Source: Balanoglossus misakiensis (lineage: Eukaryota > Hemichordata). Taken from it: a stretch of 64,000 nt of DNA. The stretch covers positions 2,418,001 through 2,482,000 of the forward strand of contig CM082588.2 of the NCBI GenBank assembly GCA_040954595.2, in the 5' to 3' direction. Position numbers and translations under genes: made by a program. Positions 1 through 11,983 of this stretch are shown piece after piece. Position 1 is the stretch's first letter; each line of letters begins with the position of its first letter. The notes beneath the pieces were generated by a model, which was not told the DNA's origin, ran no database searches, and saw only the letters and a program-made list of their open reading frames with translations.

Positions 1-3000
1 TACATGTACGAATACACATATGGTATTCTGACGATAGTTAAAACCCACCGATTGCTGGCATATACTCATGAGTGTACAATGTTTGTTTTGTAACATATTG
101 TCAGCGAACAGCCGATGTTCCGTCGGACGTAGGCGGTATGAATAAAGTATGGATGATGGGGTTTCATTTGTTTAATATGTTAGACACGGGCCGATTGTTT
201 CAATAAGTGTAAACTAATGGACACTATTATCGGTATGTTCCATTATGGGCTGTCAATGCCCAAAGCACTCTACTACCGTTGTCATTTTAGCGACCCGAAA
301 CACTGATAAGAACTCCAATATAATTAGCCAGAGTAAACTGAGATTTTTATGCTGAAGTCGGCATCTGGTTACGTTCGTTTTGATCATTAGAACTGATTAG
401 AGCAGTTCTGTATCAACACACTCTGGGGGGTGTCCTGCTTCGAACATGTCTAAAACACATGTGTACACATTTGTAAAGAGATTTTACACAGTGTCAGTTT
501 TGAAGCAGGATGCCCCCTGTGGTACATGTTGATACAGAGCTATGTAATCAGTTATAATGATCATTGCAAATGTAATCATATGCCGACTTCAGCATAAAAA
601 TCTCAGTTTACTCTGGCTAATTATATTGGAGTTCTTATCAGTGTTTCGGGTCGCTAAAATGACAACGGTAGTATATGAGTCTAATGTCTGTCTTAATGTC
701 TGTAAATATTGTGACGCGCATAACAAGAGATCCACCAGAAAAAAATGCAGGGATTAACTGGAGGTTCTTCTACGTTATTTCTCATTGTCTTACCCCCCCC
801 CCCCCCAACATGATCATAAAACATTTGGCAACATTTCCTGCATAAATTCATAATAATCTCCCGCGTGACTCCAACATTTCCGAAGCATTGTCGCATTAAG
901 TACTCTGAACAGTAAAAGGGGAAAAGATTACCGACCCCAGTCATTAATTTTGATGTGACAGCTCGGAAGCAAATACAGCCCTACGGAAAGTGAAATGTGA
1001 TTTCATTGATAATGTTTATACTTCACAAACATTGGGTTTGATGCAGGTGTGTCTGAACAATTATCTGAAGGGCTCTATATCTAATGCCCCCTATTGACCA
1101 GCTTATCCAAGGTCACCCAAGGTCATCTATAGGTTAGACTTGTGTCATCCGGAATCACGTCAGGAGTGTAGTTGTCATAGGGATACGACACGGCAACCTA
1201 GCTGGCCCTATTAGGTTCACGCCCTTTTGGTCTCATCCTCGCCCGGTCTCTTCCCTATACTTTCCCTGTTTCTGTGCTGTTTGAGCGACGAAGGTTAATA
1301 CGTATGAGATGAAGTTTTTTGTTGTTGTATTGTCTCTTGTAAAAGACTGATGTAGAAATAACAACAAAACTCGAAAAACTTACTCGCGTGCATGAACGAT
1401 TCAGTCATTAGTCAGTTCACCAACTGAAATATACAGAGAGGTGAACGAGCCCTAGTTATCCAGACCTATACTGCACTTGTTCGCTGCTTGAACCAATCGG
1501 TTTATTAGTCACATGATGTTCTGAAGTGTTAACACAAGTCCACATGACTGACAAGAGGTCAGTGATTATAGTACTCTCAATGCTCGCCATTCAGCCCATT
1601 TCAAAGTGATTTTTTATTCCACTCTATTTTTTTATAATCCAGTGACAGTACGTCGCGCAGAACTATTCTGCACCAACACCCAGTAATCCGGCCAATCATA
1701 TCTTTGACTTAATACATGTCTTTGACTCTTTCATGTACATTTACTATAACGCTCCAACAGCTGCAAGATTTACGTGACTGTTGTCAGCCATGCAGACCTT
1801 TATCAGAGTTTACGCTACTACTTGTTCAAGCCTTGCAACAGTCATACATTGTATTTTCAATTAACGAAGTTATGTAATCTCCCAAGAAGATTAATAATAC
1901 ATGGTGTATAAATTACACAATATAATTTTTATTCAAATACAGTAATTTATAAGCTATTTGAATATTTCATGGGAATATTCAGCCAATCATTGTACAGTAC
2001 TGATACGTATATGCGGACACCTGGCAAGCCACATGGTACATGTATATCGTCTTAGAAATATATTTCCATAAAAATATAAATTTTTCATTTATATTAAAAT
2101 ATGACTGTCCAAAAACAACATAAAGAATGTATTTCAGATTTCAGCACTTTTTTTCAAAACGATATACAACACTGTTCCTTTGCCTGGAGTTTACTTGACT
2201 CTGAAAATTAGCCTGTTCATGTACAACCGAAAATATTTCAGAAGTGCAAATAAACTTAAATTTTATGAGGTAAAACATATAACTTTACTAGGCATCAGTG
2301 CAGCATTTGGTTACAATTTAGTTTAATAGGTTACATTTCAATGTAACACGACTACAACACCTTACAATCATAAAAAGTTTATCCCTGCATTCGGATCTTT
2401 TACACACACATATCACCACCAAAATCAAGATAAATTGTGTATTAAAAGCTATTCGTTTAACAACTTTACAATCTGGTTACATTTAGTAGGCACTGGTCGG
2501 AAATAATGTGTATAAAATCAATATTACTGATGCACATCACGGGAACTTTTATGAGAACATCGAACTTGTCTCGTCCCATAGATTTGATTACATTGAGAAT
2601 TGTTAGAAGAACCACTACTATTAGTCAGACAAATTAAATTAAATTGATAAAATCATATTGTCTTTCGATTTTGATATGTATTTTATCATAACTCATTGGT
2701 GAAAAAATGCTGAGTGCAGCATATTGACCCCGAGTTCTAAGTGTCAAGGGGGACCTTTATGCCCATACATAAAACTAATTAATTATTATCTTATCTTCAC
2801 ATTACCGAGTGATTCACGCTATGGCAGCGGACTTACGAACAGCAGGTAATGGAATTACATACATATGCACAAAATGCGACGGATATCTTCCGAAAGAAAG
2901 TTCCAAATATGCTATCAAGTACAACGCCAAATGCATAATACGGAAAGTAAATATTCCAGCGATCTAAATTTGCATTTGCGTAAGCAAGGGTCAGGTACAG

Positions 3001-3325
3001 CCAACTGTGGTTTAATCCATGGAATGCAATATTCCAGGTATTTATAAGACTCAAGTGTTTGCATACATGTGTTACTAATACTTTTATCACGACCAGGATG
3101 AGTTGTAGTACACAGGTTGCACAAATGATTTCAAGTAGAACATGATTTTTGATCATTTTGGTACACATACCGAAAATTAATGACGATAACATGGAAATTT
3201 TATGTCGAGTATCTCATCTCCAGGTGACCAATCGTAGTGCACAAAAAGGATGAGGCGTGTTACAATTGGAATGTATCCGAGTGTTTGAACTCATGCAGCA
3301 GTCGTTTGGATAATTGTCTTATCTT
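1..3325. other. Intergenic region left of the MFSD9-like gene
   Basis: I see no convincing gene here. Open frames are short, lack family motifs and lie in AT-rich sequence. The stretch holds a long foldback element (271-673), a C-run near 797-807, and a pair of AGGTCA half sites (1110-1115 and 1120-1125). Downstream flanking sequence of the MFSD9-like gene must lie at its right end, because that gene's stop is at 3326 on the minus strand. Regulatory elements or a non-coding RNA cannot be excluded. Confidence 0.5.
271..673. mobile_element. Foldback / long-TIR non-autonomous transposon (MITE-like)
   Basis: The left arm (about 271-425) and the right arm (about 515-673) are inverted copies of each other. 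The outer 90 bases (271-362 against 582-673) match almost perfectly; the inner parts match with small gaps. The outer ends read TA-CTACCGTTGTC on the left and the complement GACAACGGTAG-TA on the right. The flanking TA could therefore be a TA target duplication, as in Tc1/mariner-type MITEs. There is no transposase frame, so mobilisation would need an enzyme in trans. The family assignment is inference; the palindrome itself is seen directly. Confidence 0.85.
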
Positions 3326-5441
3326 TTATTGTTTTTTCTCCTTCACAAGTCCGATGTCTTGAGGAAACGTGAGGAGCATCACGACTGCAGCAAGTACTGA
3401 GGTGCCAGCGATAAGACCAGGGCCTTGGTAACTAAACTCTTGAAGTACGCCCCCTATAGCCGGAGTGAGCATTCTGGCAACGGACATCACCGATTGGCCG
3501 AGACCAAGAGCAGCCCCCACTTCGGTTGGCCGACTTCGCTTGACGCTCAAGTCAGTGCAGCAGACGCGAGTCAGAGAGTTAACGAGAGACAACGGCGCCT
3601 GTAGGAACATGATCACCCAAATGCTGGGTGCGAATGTCAGACTTAAAATTGTAACAAGCTGTATAAGACACGCATGCAGCAAAAGTCTGCTCTCGCTTTT
3701 GTAATATTTGACCACAGTTCCCACAAAGACACTACTGATAACCCCAGCTGTACTACCAAACGAAATTATATAACCGTTAATTTTAGGACTAGTACCATAT
3801 TCATGCTCTAACATCAAAGTAAAATTACTTCTGTATATAAGACTCGCAAAACCAACTAAAAATCGTATAGTAAAAAGATCTAACTGTCCCACTAAAATAT
3901 GTTTGAAAGTCCGAAAAAATGTCAACGGGTTGAGGTTAAGATCTTCCAGAGCAAATCTTCCCTCGGATTCAGTTCTTTTTATGTCTTTTGAGGGCAATGG
4001 TTCTATCAAAAGCCACATTATCACTGGAAATAATAATAATAAATAAATATTAATTGTCTTAGCTTAGCTTATGATGGTGGTGAAAAATTCCAAGTTATTG
4101 CAATTGGACAGAAACGCATTTTAGTGCATGCAACTTTTTTTCCTAGTATTTCTGTACCGAAATGGTGATGTTTCTTACCCCAACTGAGGAACAGCGCTGA
4201 CGCTGTACACATGCACACCCTCATAAATCCATTGTCAGTTTCTGCAATGTGTCCACCTAGTGTTGGTCCAACTATGAAACCAACTCCTGAGATTGCATTG
4301 AGTCTGCCGTACACTGTTGCACGTTCGTCTTTCGGTGTAATGTCAGTGAGGTAGGCTTTGCACAGGGACATTGTGTGCTTGAATAAACCTGGCAAATGAA
4401 ACGCATAGAAGGGTTGGTTTTGTTCATAATGCATTTTGCTGTGTATATCCGTTCACATACATTATATCTATTACGTAACTGAGACAATGTTCAGTTTGCC
4501 TGAAATGACATAACAATGTACGTTTCAAGCAATCAGAATTGCAGCACTTTTGTGACAACTTACCCGATATTATTCGTGATAAAATCAAAATAAACAAGGT
4601 TTCTGCAAATCCTAGTACGAGATAACCCACTGCAGACAGAAAGAAACACCAAAGGTTCGACCATCTCCTTCCAACTACATCACTCCATTTCCCCTGCAAA
4701 GAGACAAATACCTGTATAACTGCCTGGCAAAATGGGGAATGACTGTGTACATAAATCATCTAAAGACTGATACACTTAACAATGGGACTTTATACTTACC
4801 ACAACGGGACTTGAGAATAACTGAATACCACCATACAGAGAACCTATTTTTAAGACACGAATTAAACGCATATATCAAATTCTGAACGTGAATACATAAA
4901 AGCAATGCAATATTTTAAACATTCTTTGAAACCTCAACAGAGGGGTGGGATCATTATCAACATCATCATACTCACCAACTAATCCTATAACAGTAGAAGA
5001 AGTACCAAACTGTTTGACGTGTCTCGGTATAAGAGGTATAATCATAGCAACACCTAGAAGATCCTGTAAAGAATAATGAATGCTTGTCTCATGTTCTCAC
5101 AAAACACTGTCGTAAAGTTCTTTCACCACCTGTTTATATACATGTACATATTTAACACATACACACAAACACACACACTATCTCCGACATTTCATTTACA
5201 GGTAGACGTTGTTTACCACAGGTCACCCCTACTGCACAGTAGCACTGCACATGGCTGTGTATATTTCAATGCAATAGATCACATATGGAGAAAGCTGACG
5301 TGAGCACCACTTGGGGGAGGACCATGCTGCTGGTAGGTAAGAACAGCTGATGCACTGTATTATATTGTCACTCACCAGGAAACTAACAGCGTACAAAATG
5401 TACGTCAGCCTCACTCGATCTGTCGTCGTCGTGGCAGCCAT
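3326..5441 (-). CDS. MFSD9: MFSD9-like major facilitator superfamily transporter, 6 coding exons
   Basis: Coding exons on the minus strand are 5376-5441, 4976-5063, 4800-4843, 4564-4693, 4179-4388 and 3326-4023 (1236 nt, 411 residues). All borders are GT/AG. The protein is a multi-pass membrane carrier. Exon 4 carries the MFS signature GKWSDVVGRRWS between helices 2 and 3, and exon 5 carries a second conserved block around GFIVGPTLGG. Exon 2 (GVAMIIPLIPRHVKQFG) and exon 3 (SLYGGIQLFSS) resemble vertebrate MFSD9, which is a little longer (about 474 residues). MFSD9 substrates are not established. The start is the first in-frame ATG of a short first exon (MAATTTTDR). The polyadenylation hexamer AATAAA overlaps the stop codon (3325-3330). 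A related MFSD10/14-type carrier is the main alternative name. Confidence 0.88.
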
Positions 5442-6754
5442 AATGTATGTGCTATCGATATTATGTATATATCTTCCGGGTTGATGCCATCTTCCGGATA
5501 TCAACATTGACCGGTTGAGGGCGCGCACCACTTTACACCCCCCCCCCCCCCCCCCCGGATCCTTCCACGAAAGTCTTCATAAACCACTGCCCCTCGTTTT
5601 CTCGGTATTGAAATGAATAGTCCTTTGCACCGCTTGGCCGTCATTAGCGACGCTATTGTCACCAAACATCCGCTATTAACACCTACACTTGTACCCAGGG
5701 CTTCATAAATTGGTACCAGGTGCGTCATTGACAGCCTCGTGATCACATGGCCTTAGGAAACATCAATGATAGTTTCATTGTCGAGATTGTATCCGGTGGA
5801 TAGAACATTCTATTTTTTCAAACACTGTGATGACGTGAGTGTGCAACGCAAAATAACATATTCGTTTGGTGTTTTTTTCATGTAAATTCTGGTTTCGAGT
5901 GTGATATTGTTAAAACGCGAATTGCACTCTCGACGCTAAATTATTTTCAATGACACCAGACATTCTATAAAAGCAATAATTTTTGGCATAAAGGGTAACC
6001 TCATCGAAGTACAATTCAGATACTCGGCTTTATAGAAATATCATAGTTTGTTGTTTTCATATAGAACTTGTTTCGGAGTGGGTGATACTGGCATCTGTTG
6101 GCCAAGAATTGTATAGGCTGATCTGTGGTTCAGGTCTGAAGTGTATTGTTGGCCAAAAGCACCCTAACTAAAAAAAGGGTGCCAACAGTGTTGGGCATAT
6201 TACACAATAACACATAAAGAAGCGAAAGGTCGACAAAATTGAACGTCATACAAAAATAACCTTTGCAATTTCCTCTCCATCGGATGTAATCGCGCTCACC
6301 CTTGAAATTTGCCTCGAGGAACGGGGAATATTCCATTGATGTTTACAGTATCTGCGGCGATCGCAACCATTCCCAACACTGACCATTCCGTCCCTTTCCC
6401 TTTTGGTGAGATGTAGAGAACCCTACCCGAATAGAAAGTGGTACTGCCCGTTCAGCATATGAGAGGGGGTATTGGGAAGTCCGAGGCAAACCGAATAATT
6501 CGGATATACACCACACCGAAACCCAAGCGCTGAAGACAGACAGAGAAAAAATTATCCGCAAGGAGGGGTTCTTGGTCCATTGCTCCGAAATCGTTGAAGA
6601 CATTCTCATCCACCTATAGAGGTAATTTACAATTATCTTTCTTGCCACAATGGTCCGTGGTTGCTAGAGATTCTTATGAAAGATATAAGAACACAGGCTG
6701 AATCACGAGTTTTTGTAAATTGATTTCGGTCCTACATCTTTTACTTCACTACAG
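5442..6754. other. Intergenic region between the MFSD9-like gene and a small secreted-peptide gene
   Basis: This contains the 5' flank of the MFSD9-like gene, including a run of about 18 cytosines near 5540-5557 about 100 bases upstream of its start. The right part probably contains the promoter and a non-coding first exon of the plus-strand peptide gene, whose first coding exon starts directly after an AG acceptor at 6754. I cannot place that upstream exon. Short open frames here lack recognisable motifs. Confidence 0.4.
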
Positions 6755-7052
6755 ATGGCGCGATTAATTCTACATCTCGCCTGCTTCATCCTCGCAAGTC
6801 TCGTCCTGAGTAGCTGTTTCGACGGATCGCCAGCCAGCGACGCCGGCTTGCCAGAACCTTCCTTGGCGACAAGGTCGGTGTACGACTCGACCACCAAGCG
6901 GGGGAGAAAACCCTGGCCATACGTGGGAGGCAGGTATAAATGTAAACGGTTAGTGAGAGGCTGTCCGTGTTGTTCCATTGCCTGTGTTCTCCAGCGGTGC
7001 ATCCGGCCATCTCTGTAATCGTGGGAGTATTCAAGAACGCTATCCAGTATGA
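6755..7052 (+). CDS. Putative small secreted peptide precursor (78 aa, two coding exons)
   Basis: I do not recognise this gene. Exon 6755-6933 starts at ATG immediately after a pyrimidine-rich acceptor (cttcactacag) and ends at the donor CAG/GTATAA. Exon 6995-7052 follows the acceptor tgtgttctccag. The joined frame is 237 nt including TGA, giving 78 residues. An AATAAA lies at 7099-7104, 47 bases after the stop. The N-terminus MARLILHLACFILASLVLSS is a strong signal-peptide candidate. A basic site, TKRGRK, lies at about residues 47-52 and is followed by PWPYVGGSG and a C-terminal tail with one cysteine. This looks like a short secreted or neuropeptide-like precursor. The K-x-WP sequence recalls the two secreted genes near 59-62 kb, but the rest does not align. 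Longer minus-strand frames overlap the locus, but they have no signal peptide or splice support. Confidence 0.5.
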
Positions 7053-7098
7053 TGGACATTTCACAGAAAACAGAAAACCATGGATTTCATTGGAAAAT

Positions 7099-7104
7099 AA
7101 TAAA
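7099..7104 (+). promoter_or_regulatory. AATAAA polyadenylation signal of the small secreted-peptide gene
   Basis: This is a consensus hexamer 47 bases after the TGA at 7050-7052. The position is as expected for a very short 3' UTR and supports the plus-strand gene model. Confidence 0.5.
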
Positions 7105-7413
7105 CATGTAATTATTGAATACCAACAAGCATTAAATGAGGCTTCTGTCTTTTCTTAATATAGTATTCACAGAATTATTATCAGAAAATGATAGCGTGAT
7201 ATTAGTAACTCGCCATTAGCAGACAAACAATTATGGGTAACATTGGGAAACACGTTTTATCGGAGACACGTTTCATTCATTTCAGCTTCAATTACGGACA
7301 ATCGCGCGTATGTCTTAACGTTCAATATAAAGATTAGTTAGTTATTTATCAAACCAACATTCTGATTACATAGCGGGTAACGCATCCACAGTTGCTAGAA
7401 GCACCGCAATCCC

Positions 7414-10400
7414 CTAGGTTAACAGGGAATAGTGAACTTGTGGTTTGGATTTCTTGAGGAATCCTTCAGCTGCATGTCCGATGCGAAGAACCACGTGGTC
7501 GTTCCACCATTTGCCTTGGATTTGCATACCGATGGGTAGACCCTTGCCATCGTAGCCCACTGGTACAGCAAGTGCAGGTATTCCTAACAAATTACCCAGG
7601 AACATAAACCTGTTGAAACAGAAGCAAAGGCATAATATTACGACATTCTATTAAAATGGTGATGGTGGTGATAGTCATGATGTGGAATAAAACGAGAACA
7701 AAAATCCAACAGATAGAACCTTACTCTTTCAACACTCACCTGACATAACTATTCAAGGTGTCCAGATCATTGACGCCGCACCGAAGATCTTCCGGGTCAA
7801 TTTTAATGGCAGTTTTGGCACATCCTGTTGGAGTACATACACAGTCAACACCAATAATGTATTTTATCTAAAATGGACAATTCTATAAGCCCTTTCCAGA
7901 CATTAGGAATAGATGATTTTCCATTCAATACAAATTACCTGATCCAGAGGTACTCACCTGGCGTTATGATACAATCAACTTTCTCAAAAATGTCCTCCAT
8001 GAATTTCATAGCCCGTGCTCTCTGCTGGTTAGCCAAGATGTAGTCTGCGCCGGTGAATTGTTGGCCGACACCTAAAAGACCTGCCACATCCTTTCCCTGA
8101 AGCGACAGCGACCACACTCGATCAGCTGGTGTAACATACTTTGAGCAAGGCGCGCACATCTTATTCGGTTAATTGTCAGAGACAGAACCCATTATCCTTG
8201 TTGGATGGACTTTAAAAAACTTACCAGTTCTTCAAAATGGTTGTTGTATCCATCCCCTTCACAAAAACTTAATTCCGGGATGACTACAGAAAGATGGGCT
8301 ATCCTGGTCTCCTCCAACTCAGGGATCTGCACCTCGACTACACGGGCACCAAGACTCTCCATGTGCACTAAAGCTGTAACGGAAAACAGTTGAAGGGCAG
8401 AGCAATAATTGTTGTGTGTTTATCCATAGACCCCACAGGAGATAGAGGATTCTCCTGGGTCACACTCTTGCAACTAAGAGAGACATCCTCTCCACCTTGG
8501 CACATGCGCCTGCCAGGAACGGAGTCACCACTGATGTTTAATTTGTATACAATGACACAGACTCTTCGGGTCATTAGTTGTTGTGGATGAAAAATGTCTG
8601 CTTACCTTTCTCGCAAACTTCAATAATCTCAGGATCAGCGTCCTGTCAATCAAATCACAACAAAAACTGTTTGAAATTGTTGTGTGTAATTCCAGTGTGT
8701 TATTCTTGGGCAACTTTGCTGGCAAAATTCAGTCTAGACATGGAATTTAAAAAGCAAGACAGTACCCGGAAAAATTTCCAATCGATTCCAATTTTGACTC
8801 CCGTCAGGTCCTTCTTTTCAAACTCTGCGAGAGTAATGGAAGGCTGGTTGATGCCATACGGGTACTCTGGGTCAGGACCAGCTATGAAGGCTGCGAAGTC
8901 AAACAATGAATGTGGTAAATGTGACGTCATCTGATGTAATAATGGTAGTTGAAATATCTTCAAATTTTATGATATGTAGGCCTAATGATAATTATTTGTA
9001 TTCTTTATTTATTGGAAATGGAAGAAAACGAAAATGGGACTTCTGAACTGACCATACGCGAGGGCTGCATCCCGGACACAGCTTGCTAACGGTCCGTGGT
9101 GCAAGACGGACGGACAGGCGTCCGAACAACCACCAGCGCTGACTCTGCCAAATGTGGGCTTGAATCCAACCACTCCGCACTGCGTGGCGGGTATCCGGAT
9201 AGAGCCTCCAGCGTCACTTCCCAGTGAAATTGGACACAACCCTGTGGAGAGAAAGAAAGTTTCAATTCGCAGACGATTCTCAAAAAAAAAATCCACAACC
9301 AAGACATCATCTGCCAATTGTACCCAGTAAATATAACATTTGACAATTGGAAAAAGACACGTGGATTGGCGGCGTCGTACCACCTGTACTTGAAGGGATC
9401 TGATTGGTTTAGAATACCTGCTGCTACAGCACTGGCTGACCCAGATGAGCTACCGCCGCAACAATATTCTGTGTTGTAGGGATTCCGAGCAGTTCCATGA
9501 ATCCTGACAAAAATAATAATGGAAATATAAAAAAACCCGCGCACGAGTTGCTTACCGTTAGTCACCTCCCTTCCCTTCACGGGGCATTCCCGTCCATTGG
9601 AAGGCCATACAGTCACATATGTGTCGCTGGTTTGGACGTTTTGTAGTTTGACCTGCCCAGAACACAGTACCAATTTCAGGGCGAGTGCCCCTTCCCTTAC
9701 ATTTAGCCTTTTGCCAGAATCAGTGGGACTGCCAATCTCGTCAGTTTTTCCAGCGTGTGGCAATCAAAATTGGCAGCCTAACTCAAAGACCCAAACGATT
9801 CTAAGTGTGCCGGCCTTCATTACTTACCTGCTACTGTTAATGCCAGTCACTCCCATGCCCAACTCGTGCATGTTGGTCACTCCCAAGATGATCGCACCTG
9901 CGTCTCGTAACTTCCTGACTATGGTGGCGTCCTCGCTGCTCGCTACTTTCCCGTGGTAGGTTGTTCCCTTTCTTTGGTGATACGGTGCCTGTGAAAAAAG
10001 TGTCAACTCTATCAGCCTCTATCACCCATTGACTTCGTATAGACGTAACGCAATTTGAGAAAAACTAATTTGTAAACTTACCACTTGTAATTCCTCCTTA
10101 ACTAGTACTGGAACTCCATCAAACACAGAGAGGGGATTGTTACCCTGGAAACGCTCAGTGGATGCCTGCGCCATCTTGAATAATAGCATAACGTGTTAGT
10201 CACCAAAGATCCTGAACTAAACTTTGAATAGATCACGCTTGGGCCTAAAACTACCAAAAATAAAACATACATGTATGTTCATATGTTTCTTGCAGATAAA
10301 TTATTCTGTTAGGTCTAAGTATTTAATTTTGGCAACATTCATTCACCACAAAGACTTGAAGACAACAGAGTTCACTGAGAACACCTTTCTGATTTCTTCC

Positions 10401-11983
10401 ACGTTGTACTGTGATACAGCTCTCAATTCTTGGGGTTTCAATTCTTCAGACTCTCGAATTGCTTTGATGGCTCTCTCAGCAACTTCTGTCGGTGTAACAC
10501 TACCGGATCTGTGGACAAATAAACAACACATAAATTTATCGAATGATTGACTTGCCCAAGGGGAGACGATCGCAATTCGAAACGCACTCGTTCGTGGATC
10601 AATCAGGCCGCACAAATTAAGCACGTGGTGGACAGAAATTCAAGATGGCGGATTTCTACCATGTTTATCGCAATTTTACTTTGTCGTCTTTTCCTGTTAT
10701 TTTGATAAATAAACGTTTCATTCATGTGATAGTATATTCCGCATATAACTGTCGAAAGTACCTGTAAGCTTCATAGAAATCTGACAGCGACTCTCGACGG
10801 AAATCGCCGTCATTTGATTTCTCCACTTTGATCAAAGCATCCAAGTCCAGCGGACACTTTCCATCTCTTTTGGCCGCATCACCGGTGAACGGATGAAGAG
10901 GAAGAAACACTGGCGCTTCCGGTATGAGTACGTTCCTTAACATATCATAGTTTGCCTTCCTGTGGAAAGATATGAAATGTGTAATTTATTTAAGCAGATT
11001 CCATTACAGAAGTCAAGTTCTAAGGTCACGGTCGTCACTTACCTGAAAGCGTCCGGGCCAAGGAATGTAGTACCAATAAACTGAGAAAAGAATAGCCATT
11101 TAATTATGTAAGTAATCTCTCCGTTTTGAAGTAATTTATATTCGGAATGGGCTTAGGAAAAATCAAAGCAATAATTGCTTCACAAAATCTGACAATTAAC
11201 AGACAAAGAGAAAACAGAATCTCTTTGTGGGTAGACTAAATAAAGCTTGTGTGACGACCACTTTCCTCGGCCATTCCTCGTCCATATGAAGTCATTAGAT
11301 CGAAAAGGTACGGTCACCATATATTGCTGTTATTTTATGTAAGGTGTTTAAACTATAACAATGGGCTAAGTATGTTAGAACAATTACACAACAATGCACC
11401 TTTCACACACCGCCATTCCTGCCGAGTACTTCGCCTGGAAATGTCACATATTTTACCTGATCTGTACAACTTTATCGTGGAATGTGCGCATTAGAATTTT
11501 CACAATTCCCATCCCCTCCAAGCATTTGCCTGTGGAGGTGTAAGTCACTCTTACGACGACCTATCAATATCTTGATAATAAATCAAGTTGATAAAAGGGG
11601 GACCACAAAACACTCTATAAAAAACACGTAATACTTACCGAGTGTCCCAGTTTAGTGACAAGGGATAGTTTCCTACCTGAAAGACGTGGAATGGTGACCT
11701 GAAAAAAAAATGTAATATGCAGGTGTGAGACAGAAATAGTAACAGTTAAAACTATTTCATCCGACAAACAGTTTCATGGAGCGGAAAATTCTCAGGATGC
11801 TGAAAAGAAAAACGAAATAAAAATCCCAACCGGATTCTTGAGATTGTATTCTATTGGGAAGTTCGGTTTTCCCTTTGCCTTCTTTGTTATTTTCTGCGGT
11901 TGCCCAGTCACCCTCCTCAGGAAGAGATACCACACAGAGAGTCCGAACGCCGGGATCGCAGCAAGACCGAGCAGCAGCGACAT
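7414..11983 (-). CDS. FAAH: Fatty acid amide hydrolase-like amidase, copy 1 (15 exons)
   Basis: Exons (minus): 11831-11983, 11639-11698, 11043-11080, 10762-10959, 10385-10508, 10082-10174, 9828-9988, 9418-9503, 9053-9241, 8766-8890, 8606-8642, 8225-8373, 7958-8096, 7740-7824, 7414-7609. They total 1833 nt (610 aa) in frame. This is an amidase-signature serine hydrolase. The catalytic Lys lies in VPVLVKEE (about K217), the cis-Ser in GGSSSGSA (about 292-299), and the nucleophile in [12 protein letters not shown] (about S318). An N-terminal hydrophobic segment (residues 3-22) probably anchors it to membrane. Blocks such as [24 protein letters not shown] and [13 protein letters not shown] match the plant-type FAAH group, which cleaves N-acylethanolamines and related fatty amides. 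The substrate here is inferred. A second copy on the other strand (39521-44454) has the same exon structure. Confidence 0.93.

Noticed and set aside
2833-3192. Minus-strand frame of 119 codons just downstream of the MFSD9-like gene
   Set aside because: Its composition is unlike a protein domain (Cys- and His-rich without pattern), there is no motif, and it lies in AT-rich intergenic sequence.
6703-7064. Two minus-strand open frames of 118 and 92 codons over the small secreted-peptide locus
   Set aside because: They have no signal peptide, domain or splice support, and the plus strand has matched splice sites, a signal peptide and an AATAAA. They are best explained as shadow frames of GC-rich coding sequence.
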